A DNA stretch of 64,000 bases from positions 62,001 through 126,000 of the forward strand of contig NZ_QMBP01000011.1 in NCBI RefSeq assembly GCF_003289945.1, given 5' to 3'. Under the pieces are notes generated by a model, which was not told where the DNA came from, made no database searches, and saw only the letters and a program-made list of their open reading frames with translations. Below, piece after piece: positions 8,360-16,901 of this stretch (position 1 is its first letter; each line of letters starts with the position of its first letter). A program made the position numbers and the translations under genes. This DNA comes from Mesorhizobium hawassense (GTDB lineage Bacteria; Pseudomonadota; Alphaproteobacteria; Rhizobiales; Rhizobiaceae).

Positions 8360-9724
8360 CTAAAGCAGCGTTCCGCGCAGGATCACCAGCGCCACCGAGA
8401 AGTAGATGACCAGCCCGGTGACGTCGACCAGCGTGGCGACGAACGGCGCCGAGGCGCTCGCCGGGTCGAAGCCGAGGCGCTTCAGCGCGAAGGGCAGCAT
8501 CGATCCCGACAGCGAACCGAAGGTGACGATTCCGACGAGTGCCGCGCCCACCGTCGCCGCAATCAGCATCCAGTGCGGGCCGTAGTCATAGAAGCCGAAA
8601 TACTGCCAGAGCGTGACGCGGCAGATGCCGACGAGGCCGAGGATCGAGCCCAGCACCAGGCCGGTCGGTAGCTCGCGCAAGGCCACCCGCCACCAGTCGC
8701 CGAGACCGATCTCGCGCAGCGCCAGCGCGCGGATGACGAGCGAGGTCGCCTGCGAGCCGGAATTGCCGCCGGAGCTCATGATCAGCGGGATAAACAGCGT
8801 CAGCACGATCGCCTTCTCCAGCTCGCCCTCATAGCTCTGCATGGCGTTGGCCGTCAGCATTTCGCTTAGGAACAGCGCGCAGAGCCAGCCGGCGCGCTTC
8901 TGGATCATGGCGAGGAAGCTCATCTTCATATAGGGCTCGTCAAGCGCCTCCATGCCGCCGAAGCGATGCACGTCCTCGGTCGTCTCCTCGATCATCGTGT
9001 CGATGATATCGTCGACCGTTACGATGCCGAGGATTCTGCCGTGGTCGACCACCGGCAGGGCGAGCAGATCGTATTTGGAGATGGTCTGCGCCAGGGTCTC
9101 GCGATCGGTGAGCGGCGTCACCGTCACCGGCGCGCGATCGGGCGCCACCGATAGGACCGAATCCTCCACGTTGCCCGTGATCAGCCGGCGCAATCCGGTC
9201 GCGCGCAGCAGGAGCTGCGTCTTGGGATCGACGATGTAGATGGCGTAGATGGTCTCGCGCGTGCGCTCGACCTTGCGGATGTAGTCGAGCGTGCGCCCGA
9301 CGGTCCAGTCCGAAGGCACGCTGACGAATTCCGTCGTCATGATCGAGGCGGCGCTGCCCTCCGGATATCCCAGGATGGAAAGCAGCGTCGCGCGCAGCGG
9401 CGGAGCCAAGGCGCCGAGCAGCTCCGAGCGGGCCGGTTCATCAAGCTCGCGCAAGATGTCGGCCGCGCGGTCGACCGACATGGCAGTCAAGAGCTTGCTT
9501 GCCTTGGGGCGCGGTAGGGCTTCCGCGAGCTCGGGTGCTGCTTCGAGCTCGGGCTGATCGAAAATCTCGACCAGCCGCTCGAACGGCACGACGCAGAGCA
9601 GCTCGATGGCTGTCTCGCGGGGCTCGTGGTTGAGGGCCTCGACGACGTCGGCGACGTGATCGTTGGCAAGAACACGGGCGACGGCGACGGCTTCGTCGTC
9701 CAATACGGGTGCGAATTCGTTCAT
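8360..9724 (-). CDS. mgtE: MgtE-family magnesium transporter
   Basis: A 454-residue protein with the canonical MgtE order: a cytosolic helical N domain (about 25-130), paired CBS domains (about 135-255, with TTEFVSVPSDWTVG and VDDIIDTMIEETTEDVHRFG) and a five-helix membrane domain (about 285-450) carrying PLIMSSGGNSGSQATS, the conserved SSGGNxGxQ segment of the pore family. In the family, Mg2+ binding to the N and CBS domains closes the channel. AAGGAG sits just upstream of ATG 9724, next to two overlapping hairpins in the leader that could control expression. Confidence 0.95.
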   Translation of the reverse strand: MNEFAPVLDDEAVAVARVLANDHVADVVEALNHEPRETAIELLCVVPFERLVEIFDQPELEAAPELAEALPRPKASKLLTAMSVDRAADILRELDEPARSELLGALAPPLRATLLSILGYPEGSAASIMTTEFVSVPSDWTVGRTLDYIRKVERTRETIYAIYIVDPKTQLLLRATGLRRLITGNVEDSVLSVAPDRAPVTVTPLTDRETLAQTISKYDLLALPVVDHGRILGIVTVDDIIDTMIEETTEDVHRFGGMEALDEPYMKMSFLAMIQKRAGWLCALFLSEMLTANAMQSYEGELEKAIVLTLFIPLIMSSGGNSGSQATSLVIRALALREIGLGDWWRVALRELPTGLVLGSILGLVGICRVTLWQYFGFYDYGPHWMLIAATVGAALVGIVTFGSLSGSMLPFALKRLGFDPASASAPFVATLVDVTGLVIYFSVALVILRGTLL

Positions 9725-9739
9725 GGGCTCACTCCTTGC

Positions 9740-9772
9740 CGTCCGGCAGGACGTGAGCTGTCAGGTCACGTC
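9740..9772 (-). promoter_or_regulatory. Overlapping hairpins in the mgtE leader
   Basis: Read on the minus strand, GACGTGA...TCACGTC (9772-9766 with 9756-9750, 9-nt loop) forms a perfect 7-bp stem. A second stem, CGTCC-TGCC-GGACG (9753-9740), reuses bases 9750-9753 and ends about 2 nt before the AAGGAG ribosome-binding site (9737-9732). The two hairpins cannot coexist, the arrangement expected of a leader switch. No known riboswitch class is recognised. Confidence 0.4.
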
Positions 9773-10005
9773 AGGGCGGACGGCGATTGCGTTCGACTGT
9801 GACTGTCGCCAGGCATGGCGGGTTGACCTTTCTGCTCGCGAGGTTCGAGTTTGAATTTGGCGAGCGGGCGCAACATAGGAGCGGTTTTTGCCGAGTCAAT
9901 CGCGAAGGGCGCTGAAAATGGATGCGGGCACGCCGGATCGCGAGACTGTGATCGAAAGCAGCCTGAGCGGAGCCACTGCATCCGGTCAAAGGCTTGGTAT
10001 GACTG

Positions 10006-11997
10006 CTATTTCTGCTTCATCCGGCGGAAGCGCAGCCATTTGTCCTCGGTCGGCCTCGGCGGCTGCGCGAGGATGGTGGTGAGCTCGCGCGGCAGGCTGG
10101 GGGCGAGCGGCTTCTTGGTGGCGACGCTATCGGCGATCGCGACCACGCTGTGGTAGAATTCCTCGCCGGAAAGCGAACGCGGCGGCACCACCTCGTGCAT
10201 GACGCTGATTACGGTGACGTTCGGGCAATTGTCCTTGATCGCCTGGTGGAAGGCGATCTTGCCCTCGGGATCGAGCGCGCCGGTCGCCTCGTCGAGGAAG
10301 AGAAGTCCGGGCTGCTGCAGGATGATGCGTGCGACCACCAGCTTCTGCTTCTGGCCACCCGAAAGCACCTGGTCCCAGATCTTGCCCTCGCGGCTCTCGT
10401 CGGCCAGATGCTCGATGAAGTCGCCGAGACCAGCCTTGTGCAGGGCGGATGCAACCTGCGTGTCGCTGTGGTCGTTCTCGGAACCGGGCAGGCAAACGAG
10501 CTGCTTCAGCGAAACCTGCTGTAGCTTGACCTCCTGCGCGGCATAGAAATTCGTCACGCCCTCGGGGAACACGATGGTGCCGCGGCCATAGGGCCACAGG
10601 CCGTTGATCGCCTTGATCAGCGAAGTCTTGCCGCTCCCGGACTCGCCCTTGAGGAAGGTCCATTCGCCGCGGCGGAAGCGCAAATTGGCGGCGCTGACGA
10701 ACGGCGTCGCGTCCTCGCCCTGATGCGCCAGTTCGAGCTTCTGGATGGTCAGGCCGAACACCGGATTCTGGGTAGCGTAGCTGAAGTCGGAGCGGCCGGT
10801 CTGCTGATAGAATTCCCGCGGGTGCTGGACGTTCTCGATGGCGTTGGCGAGTTCGGTCACGCGCTGGCTGTTGGCTCTCAGCGTCGCAATCGCCGGCATC
10901 ACATGGATGAACCACGAGCACTGGCCGATCAACTGGGCGACCATTTCGGAGCCGGTGATGTAGCCTTTGTAGTCCAGGCGGTTGTGGATGAACGACAAGA
11001 GGCCCGGTGCGAAGGCAACGATACGAGCACCGACGAAATTGTAGATCAGCTCGAAGGAGGCGTAGCTGGTGTTGACGACATTGAGCCGGCCCCATGTCTT
11101 GTCGATATCGACATAGAGTCGGTCATGCATCGACTTTTGCACGCCCTCGCCATGCGAGGCGGCGACGTGGAAGCTGCGGCGCAGGAATGTAATCAGTTCG
11201 CTGCGGTAACTGCCCTCCGCCTGCTGCATGCGGACATTGAGCCGCTCTAGCAGGCGTCCGAGCTTGACCGCGATCCAGGTGTTCAGCGGTACGTAAATGG
11301 CGACGGCGAGGAAAGCCAGCACCGCGGTGCCGTAACCGCCCAGGAACTCCAGGCCCTTGACCTCGACCGAGGACCCGATCAGGTTTTCGCCGATGAAATA
11401 GAGCGAAGTCGCCACGCCTAGCACGCCCATGGCGAGCCCGATGGCGCCACCGGTCATGTCCTTGATCGATTCCTGGATGCGCTGGTCGATATTGTCGGGA
11501 GCGACGATACCGCCGGCCGCCGAACCATGCTGGGCATGGAAATGGGTGTGATTGCCGTCGAGCAGGGCCTGGTTGAACTGGCTGTTCAGCCAGCCGCGCC
11601 ATTTACGATGCAAGGTCGCTGAAACGAGAGTGCGCACGCCGGTGAAGCCGGCGTCCTTCAGCACCACCAGCAACACCAGTATACCGGCATTGGTCAGGAT
11701 GGTCTGCAGCGGATGGGTGTTGGCGGCATCGTGCAGGAAGGCGATCGAATTGCCCAGTTCGCCCAATGCCACGGCAAACCAAACGCCGGCTTTGCTGGAG
11801 AGAGCGGTCAGGAGCGCGATGACCAGGGTGAGCGTCCAGGCTTCCTTCCACCGGTCGGAGAACCAGTAGGCTCGCATCAACCCCCAGAATGTACGCATCG
11901 ACGATACCGGCGTCAGGGACGAGGTCTTTGCCTCGCTGGATGTTTGCTCCGGTACTGTACGTCGCGGTCTACCGACCCAAGTCACGATCCCGCCCAA
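10006..11997 (-). CDS. ABC transporter of the SbmA/BacA-like (YddA/BclA) type, fused permease-ATPase
   Basis: A 663-residue half-transporter. An ABC_membrane_2-type transmembrane region (about 40-390) precedes one ATPase domain with Walker A GESGSGKTS (about 450), signature LSGGQKQK (about 541) and Walker B LLFLDEATGALD (about 565). SbmA/BacA-type permease plus ATPase is the architecture of YddA and of rhizobial BclA; BclA-type proteins import peptides, and in Bradyrhizobium protect bacteroids against legume NCR peptides. The role here is inferred from architecture only. The longest frame starts with TTG at 11997 with AAGAAGG immediately upstream; GTG 11985 or ATG 11898 are alternatives. An inverted repeat lies just upstream. 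Confidence 0.85.
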   Translation of the reverse strand: MGGIVTWVGRPRRTVPEQTSSEAKTSSLTPVSSMRTFWGLMRAYWFSDRWKEAWTLTLVIALLTALSSKAGVWFAVALGELGNSIAFLHDAANTHPLQTILTNAGILVLLVVLKDAGFTGVRTLVSATLHRKWRGWLNSQFNQALLDGNHTHFHAQHGSAAGGIVAPDNIDQRIQESIKDMTGGAIGLAMGVLGVATSLYFIGENLIGSSVEVKGLEFLGGYGTAVLAFLAVAIYVPLNTWIAVKLGRLLERLNVRMQQAEGSYRSELITFLRRSFHVAASHGEGVQKSMHDRLYVDIDKTWGRLNVVNTSYASFELIYNFVGARIVAFAPGLLSFIHNRLDYKGYITGSEMVAQLIGQCSWFIHVMPAIATLRANSQRVTELANAIENVQHPREFYQQTGRSDFSYATQNPVFGLTIQKLELAHQGEDATPFVSAANLRFRRGEWTFLKGESGSGKTSLIKAINGLWPYGRGTIVFPEGVTNFYAAQEVKLQQVSLKQLVCLPGSENDHSDTQVASALHKAGLGDFIEHLADESREGKIWDQVLSGGQKQKLVVARIILQQPGLLFLDEATGALDPEGKIAFHQAIKDNCPNVTVISVMHEVVPPRSLSGEEFYHSVVAIADSVATKKPLAPSLPRELTTILAQPPRPTEDKWLRFRRMKQK

Positions 11998-12010
11998 ACC
12001 TTCTTCGTTT

Positions 12011-12027
12011 TGTTACACAGAGTAACA
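12011..12027. promoter_or_regulatory. Candidate operator, TGTTAC-N5-GTAACA
   Basis: A perfect 6+6 inverted repeat with a 5-nt centre, 14 nt upstream of the ABC exporter's first possible start codon. The flanking 12030-12055 is AT-rich and could hold a promoter. Size and spacing fit a dimeric helix-turn-helix repressor site, but no regulator gene is adjacent. Confidence 0.4.
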
Positions 12028-12255
12028 CCAATTGATCATTTTCCATTAATTTTCTGCCGGGGAATGTGAACAGGGTTACCCGCCGTGGCGCGAAGGCAAC
12101 AGAAAGCCGGTGGCCAAGGGACCGTCCAGCACGCTGATTTCGGCTTTTATTCCAGTGCGTTAAAGGCGATTGAGCCAGCCGACGCCGACCTTCCCTTGGG
12201 GAAGCAAAAAACACGGGTTTGTGAACGAAAAAGAGGTGCCGATCAGCTGGAATGG

Positions 12256-12749
12256 TTACTGCGCGGTGACCGGAATGCCCGAAGATCTACCGTCGGTGAG
12301 CTTTTCGGGTTTGCTCGATTCGTCTTTTCCGGCGGCGCTGAAATGACCGGAGATGGTCTTGCTGGCGGCGTATTTGTCGATGACGATCTCACCGTCGCCG
12401 AAACGGACATGGCCGACCATGGCGCCGGAATCGAGGATGTTGAAGTTGGCGCTGTTTACGGCGGACCCGGTCTTGAGCGGATAGCTGCCGGCAAGTTCGT
12501 TCGGATCCTTCAGCACCAGCAGCGAATTGAAGGTCATGGTCGGCGAGCCTTGCTCGGTTCCCGACAGGTTCAGCATCGGCTTGCCGGCCATCCGCATTGT
12601 CTGGGCCAGGGTGAAAGACGCCGTCCAGGGTTACCTTCGAAAGTCGCCGACATGACGGCTTCCTCGGCGGATACGCGCTGCAATGCCAACGGGAGCCCCA
12701 GGGCGAAAGGCAAGGACAGCAACAGCAATGCGCGATGCCCGACCGCCAT
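12256..12749 (-). pseudogene. Frameshifted small exported protein, unknown family
   Basis: From ATG 12749 the frame encodes a signal-peptide-like start (MAVGHRALLLLSLPFALG..., cleavage near VSAEEA) and then FEGN, after which it loses sense. A different frame carries on as PWTASFTLAQTMRMAGKP to TAQ at 12256. Restoring one base in the CCC run around 12628-12630 (AACCC to AACCCC on the coding strand) rejoins the halves as GNPWTASFTL. One deletion therefore breaks a protein of about 164 residues. It could be genuine decay or a homopolymer sequencing error. The second half contains a beta-rich stretch (VGHVRFGDGEIVID) with no recognised domain. Confidence 0.65.
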
Positions 12750-12908
12750 ATGAGTCCCCTCAAATCAGCCAAACCCTTGGGAGTTCCAGCTCAGCGCCGT
12801 GTCCGGGGCGATTCACCAGATCGTGTTTGGCCAGCTGGATAGCATTTGACAAGGCGGCTCCCTGGGTCGAACCTGCCTCGGCAATGGTTGATGTCGAGGG
12901 GGGATGAC

Positions 12909-13342
12909 ATGCCTGCACGGAAAATTGCCGCCGCGTTGCTTGCTGTTTTCATCTGGCCGTCGGCAGGGCATGCGGGTAGCCAGAGCATTCCGGCCAGCGC
13001 CGAAGGCCAGATCGAGTTCAACACGCCGTCCGGCAATATCGGCTGCATCTATACGCCAAAGGGCGGCACCAGCACCTATCAGCCCGAGACGGCGGGCCGG
13101 AGCTTTCCTGCTCACGGGTCGAGCCGAGCTACGTCACGGTGATACTGGGTCCCAAAGGGCCGGCGACACTGATCAAGAATCCCGGCGAGCAGGGCTGTTG
13201 CAGTGACGTGACCAAGCTCGCCTACGGCAACAGCTGGAGCAAGGGGCCGTTCTCCTGCCAGTCGTCGACGAAGGGATTGAGCTGCACGGGCAGCAATGGC
13301 CACGGCTTCTTCCTGAGCAAGGCCAAGGTGACCGCGAAGTAG
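12909..13342 (+). pseudogene. Frameshifted DUF6636-like exported protein
   Basis: The first part (from ATG 12909) has a signal peptide (MPARKIAAALLAVFIWPSAG, cleavage near GHAG) and then FNTPSGNIGCIYTPKGG, the SGNIGC box of DUF6636-type proteins. It then runs into frame-shifted sequence. The downstream frame resumes as DGGPELSCSRVEPSYVTV and ends with LAYGNSW, GPFSCQS, GLSCTG and GHGFFLSKAK, which are the remaining DUF6636 motifs. Adding one G at about 13086-13089 (GAGAC to GAGGAC) restores a single frame of about 145 residues with paired cysteines. Function unknown. It lies beside another one-base frameshifted gene. Confidence 0.7.
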
Positions 13343-13379
13343 CAGCGCAACTCGAGCGGAACTGCGCGGAAGAAACAAC

Positions 13380-14063
13380 TCAGCCCGTGGCGGTTTCCAG
13401 TTCGCCGCGCGCCTTGGCCTGGGCGATCTGGCGGATGGCGTCGGCAAGCGTGTCGGCCTCCTGCGCGCCCATCACGGCATATTTGCCCTCGATCAGAAAG
13501 CAGGGCACGCCGGTGATGCCCATGCGCGAGGCGGTGGCGATCTCGTTGCGGACCGCCTCGACGTCGGCATCCGTCGGCAGCAGCGTTTCGACCACCGATG
13601 CATCCATGCCGGCCTCGCCGGCGGCCTCGGCCAGCACGGCATGGTCGCCGAGATTGACGCCTTCCTCGAAATTCAGCCGGAAGAGGCGGCGCACCAGCCG
13701 GTTCTGCACGTCTTCGCCGGCGGCGCCCGCCCAGCGGATGACACGGTGCGCGTCAAGCGTGTTTGGCGCGACCTTGATGGCGCCAAAGGCAAAATGGATT
13801 TCTTCGGCTTCGCCGAGCGGCTCGATGCGGGCGTGGATCTCGCGGATGCGCTCCTCGCTGCCGAATTTGCCGAGCATGTATTGACGGCGATCCATGCCGC
13901 CCGCCGGGATGGTCGGATCGAGCTGGAACGGCCGCCAGCGGACATGCACGTCGATGTCGCCTGCGGAGGCAATGGCCTTGTCCAGCCGTTTCTGGCCGAT
14001 GAAGCACCACGGACAGACGACATCGGACACCACATCGACGGTGATGGAGTTCTCGGCGCTCAT
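13380..14063 (-). CDS. DsbA-family (FrnE-like) oxidoreductase
   Basis: A 227-residue thioredoxin-fold protein with a large helical insertion, typical of the 2-hydroxychromene-2-carboxylate isomerase/FrnE branch. The redox motif VCPWCFIG gives Cys17-Cys20, and the cis-Pro loop is GITGVPCFLIEGKYAV, which contributes a third cysteine. There is no signal peptide, so the protein is probably cytoplasmic, as for FrnE. CAGGAGA lies about 8 nt upstream of ATG 14063; the longer in-frame extension overlaps the preceding gene and is rejected. It is 38 nt downstream of, and co-directional with, the solute-binding-protein gene, so likely cotranscribed. Confidence 0.87.
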   Translation of the reverse strand: MSAENSITVDVVSDVVCPWCFIGQKRLDKAIASAGDIDVHVRWRPFQLDPTIPAGGMDRRQYMLGKFGSEERIREIHARIEPLGEAEEIHFAFGAIKVAPNTLDAHRVIRWAGAAGEDVQNRLVRRLFRLNFEEGVNLGDHAVLAEAAGEAGMDASVVETLLPTDADVEAVRNEIATASRMGITGVPCFLIEGKYAVMGAQEADTLADAIRQIAQAKARGELETATG

Positions 14064-14101
14064 GCTCGTCTCCTGCTTGGTCCCGATAGGGTGAGATTTC
14101 G

Positions 14102-15922
14102 TCAGTTGGGCTTTCGCCACCAGGTCGGCAGCTGATAGCCGAATATGGGGGTCTTTTGCGGATGTTCCAGATAGTTCCAGTAAGCCAGCCACTGCTGCGT
14201 GTTGAATTGCATCGGCACGATGTAGTTGCCGGAGATCAGCAGCCGGTCGAGCACGCGGACCGCGGCGACGTAGTCTTCCTTGGCTCGGGCGTTCAGCATG
14301 GCGTCGATCGCGGCGTCGATCGCAGGATCCGCGACGCCGGCGAGATTGAACGATCCCTCCGTTTTCGCGGCAACCGATCCCCAACGCCCGAGCTGCTCGC
14401 TGCCGGGCGACAGCGAATTGCTGAAGCCGCTGGTGCCGATCAGCACTTCGAAGTCGTAACGCTGCTTGCGCGACTGGATCTGGTCGCCGTCGAGGGTGCG
14501 GATACCGACGTCGATGCCGATCTTTTCCAGCGTGCGCTGATAGATGGCTGCCAGCCGCTCTTCATCCTGCGATGAGGTCAGGATCTCAAAGGCGAAGGCG
14601 TTGCCCTGCGGGTCGAGCATCTTGCCGTCCTGCACGCGAAAGCCTGCGCTCTTCAGCAATTCGAAGGCAGCCTTCAATACCTTGCGGTCCTGGCCAGAGC
14701 CGTCGGTAACCAGTGGCCGCCAGGTGCCGTCCATGACGTCTGGCGGCACGCGGCCGGGGTAGGGCGCAAGCAACGCCTTTTCGCGGTCGTCGGCCGGATG
14801 GCCGAGCGCGGAAAGCTCCGAATTCTGCCAGTAGCTCATGGTGCGGTTGAACTTGCCTCCGAACAGGTTCTTGTTCGCCCATTCGAAGTCGTAAAGCATG
14901 CCCAGCGCGCGTCGCACCACTGGGTTGGCGAATTTCGGCAGCCTGGTGTTGAACAGGAAGCCCGTCACCACCGGAGGGATGCCGGTGTTGAAATACTCTT
15001 CCTTCACATCGCCCCTGCGGAAGGCCGGAAAGTCGATGTCCCGCTCGCGCTTGACCGGATCGCTCTCGTCGTCGAGGGCGCAGATGCCTTTCTTGAACGC
15101 CTCCGTCTTGGCGTTGGCGTTGAGAAAATACTCGATGGTGATCTGGTCGAAATTGTCGAAGCCGCGCTTCGCGGGGACGTCCTTGCCCCAATAGTCCGGA
15201 TTGCGCTTGAAGACGATGCGCTGCCCGGGCTGCACCTTGTCCACGGTGTAGGGCCCGCTGCCGATCAGCGGTTTCAGCGTGGTCTTGTCGAACGTGTCCT
15301 TGTCGAAGGCATGCTTGGGGACGATCGGCGTCAGCGCTACGATCAGCGGGAATTCGCGATTGGCCTTGTCGTTGAAGGTAAATTTCACGCTGTGGTCGCC
15401 GGTCTTCTCCAGCTTGGCGATCATGCTCATGCGGTCGCTGTAGGGCGGACGGCCCTTATCGGCGAAGACGTCATAGGTGAACAGCACATCCTCCGGCGTC
15501 ACCGGCTGGCCGTCCGACCACTTTGCGTTGGGGTTGAGATGGAACTCGATGCTCTTGCGCTCCGGATCCATGTCGGCGCTGTCGGCCAGCAATCCGTAAA
15601 GGCTGAAAGGCTCGTCATAGCTGCGCTGCATCAGCGGCTCGAAGACGAGATTGCCGTAGACGGTATCGATCATGCCGCGCGCGGTGGTGCGCAGGCTTTT
15701 CAGGATGAACGGATTGAGGTTATCGAAGGAGCCGACGACACAATAGGTGACGTTGCCGCCTTTCGGCGCGTCAGGATTGACGTAGTCGAAATGCTGGTAG
15801 TCGGGCGGCAGCGCAGGCTCGCCTTGCATGGCTATGCCGTGCTTCGGCTCCGACTGCGCCGGAAGGAGCGAAAGAGCCAGAAACGAGGTCGCGGCGATCA
15901 GCCGAACGAGAACGCGGTCCAT
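14102..15922 (-). CDS. Extracellular solute-binding protein family 5 (YejA-like peptide binder)
   Basis: A 606-residue exported protein with a signal peptide (MDRVLVRLIAATSFLALSLLPAQS). SBP_bac_5 features are present: the HGIAMQGEPALPPDY start, KWSDGQPVTPEDVLFTYD, GSGPYTVDKVQPGQRIVFKRNPDYWG and VVRRALGMLYDFEW, closest in pattern to YejA. These proteins deliver peptides or microcin-C-like compounds to an ABC permease in the inner membrane. No permease or ATPase genes are adjacent, so this copy is an orphan binder or works with a transporter encoded elsewhere. Confidence 0.88.
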   Translation of the reverse strand: MDRVLVRLIAATSFLALSLLPAQSEPKHGIAMQGEPALPPDYQHFDYVNPDAPKGGNVTYCVVGSFDNLNPFILKSLRTTARGMIDTVYGNLVFEPLMQRSYDEPFSLYGLLADSADMDPERKSIEFHLNPNAKWSDGQPVTPEDVLFTYDVFADKGRPPYSDRMSMIAKLEKTGDHSVKFTFNDKANREFPLIVALTPIVPKHAFDKDTFDKTTLKPLIGSGPYTVDKVQPGQRIVFKRNPDYWGKDVPAKRGFDNFDQITIEYFLNANAKTEAFKKGICALDDESDPVKRERDIDFPAFRRGDVKEEYFNTGIPPVVTGFLFNTRLPKFANPVVRRALGMLYDFEWANKNLFGGKFNRTMSYWQNSELSALGHPADDREKALLAPYPGRVPPDVMDGTWRPLVTDGSGQDRKVLKAAFELLKSAGFRVQDGKMLDPQGNAFAFEILTSSQDEERLAAIYQRTLEKIGIDVGIRTLDGDQIQSRKQRYDFEVLIGTSGFSNSLSPGSEQLGRWGSVAAKTEGSFNLAGVADPAIDAAIDAMLNARAKEDYVAAVRVLDRLLISGNYIVPMQFNTQQWLAYWNYLEHPQKTPIFGYQLPTWWRKPN

Positions 15923-15965
15923 GACCGTCTCCTTGCCGGGCGGTTTTGTGATTCGCCATGCACCC

Positions 15966-16014
15966 TAGAGCATTTCGTTACCCGATTGAATCGGCGCGCC
16001 AATGGGAATCGGGT
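15966..16014. repeat. Intergenic repeat-like palindrome
   Basis: Starts with AGAGCATTTCG. ACCCGATT (15980-15987) pairs with AATCGGGT (16007-16014) around a GGCGCGCC-containing loop. The start and the GATTGAATCGG core resemble small dispersed Rhizobiales intergenic elements. It lies between the solute-binding-protein and ialB genes. Confidence 0.4.
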
Positions 16015-16129
16015 TCAACGGGCGCGCCGCCAATCGACACCCGTGCCGGTGACGGGAAACCACGAAGAAATCGCGGAAACCGGGCTGGATTCGGCGCCGC
16101 TGGCAGTGTAACACGCGCTCCGAAGTCAT

Positions 16130-16154
16130 CCTGTTGCCTCATTTGGGCAACAGG
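16130..16154 (+). promoter_or_regulatory. Hairpin in the ialB 5' leader
   Basis: A perfect 9-bp stem, CCTGTTGCC (16130-16138) and GGCAACAGG (16146-16154), with a 7-nt loop, about 63 nt upstream of the ialB start. It has no T-run, so it is more likely an mRNA leader structure than a terminator. No known RNA family is recognised. Confidence 0.4.
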
Positions 16155-16217
16155 TAGCTGGACCGCACGGCACGAAGAAGCCGGACCCCGGGATCATTTG
16201 AGAGGAAAGTGCACCAT

Positions 16218-16838
16218 ATGACGATCAACGCGTACCGCCTTTCGGTGCTGGCCGCAGGCGTGGTCGGCGTTCTGGGCGCCGGGCTTTTCACCGCCTCGGC
16301 TCAGCAGCAGCCGCAGATTCCCCAGGGTTGGTTCAAGGCTTGCACCAAGCAGGAAGACGTCGACATCTGCAATGTCCAGAACATCGTCACCGCCGGCAAC
16401 GGTCAGCTCGTCACCGGCGTGAGCATGATCGAGCTCAAGGGCAAGGTGAACCGCAAGGTCTTCCAGGTCACGGTCCCGACGGGCCGTCTTATTCCCCCGG
16501 GCATCGGCCTGCAGATCGATGGCGGCAAAGCGCAGAAGCTTGACTATGTGATCTGCTTCCCGGATCGTTGCGTCGCCGAAGTGCCGCTGACGGATCAGAT
16601 CGTGGCGTCTTTCAAGAAGGGCCAGGCGATCTCGCTGACCTCGATCAACTTTCAGAACCAGCCGAACCCGATCAAGATCGCGCTGACCGGCTTCAGCGGC
16701 GCCTATGACGGCCCGCCGCTGCAGCAGTCGGACATCGAGGACCGACAGAAGAAGCTGCAGGACTTCGTCGCGAAGAACAACCAGGACTTCGCCAAGAAGC
16801 TCAAGGACGAGCAGGACAAGGCCAAGACCGCGAACTGA
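16218..16838 (+). CDS. Invasion-associated locus B (IalB) family protein
   Basis: A 206-residue exported protein with a signal peptide (MTINAYRLSVLAAGVVGVLG..., cleavage near TASAQQ). The IalB core follows: WFKACTKQEDVDICNVQN, LIPPGIGLQIDGGKAQKLDYVICFPDRCVAEVPL, and LTGFSGAYDG near the end. The two Cys pairs in the core (ACTK/DICN and VICF/DRCV) are conserved in the family and probably form disulfides. The C-terminal 45 residues are a charged helix rich in Lys, Asp and Gln. In Bartonella IalB affects erythrocyte entry; in free-living Rhizobiales it is a periplasmic protein of unclear role. GAGAGGAAAG precedes ATG 16218. Confidence 0.88.
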   Translation: MTINAYRLSVLAAGVVGVLGAGLFTASAQQQPQIPQGWFKACTKQEDVDICNVQNIVTAGNGQLVTGVSMIELKGKVNRKVFQVTVPTGRLIPPGIGLQIDGGKAQKLDYVICFPDRCVAEVPLTDQIVASFKKGQAISLTSINFQNQPNPIKIALTGFSGAYDGPPLQQSDIEDRQKKLQDFVAKNNQDFAKKLKDEQDKAKTAN

Positions 16839-16863
16839 TCGCGCAAGCGCCGTCCGGAAAAAC

Positions 16864-16891
16864 AAAAGCGGGGCAATTGCCCCGCTTTTTT
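16864..16891. terminator. Bidirectional terminator between ialB and hspQ
   Basis: A perfect palindrome, AAAAGCGGGGCAA/TTGCCCCGCTTTT (16864-16889), extended by Ts on one side and As on the other. It serves the convergent ialB (+) and hspQ (-) genes. Confidence 0.9.
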
Positions 16892-16901
16892 GTTGCCGCC
16901 T

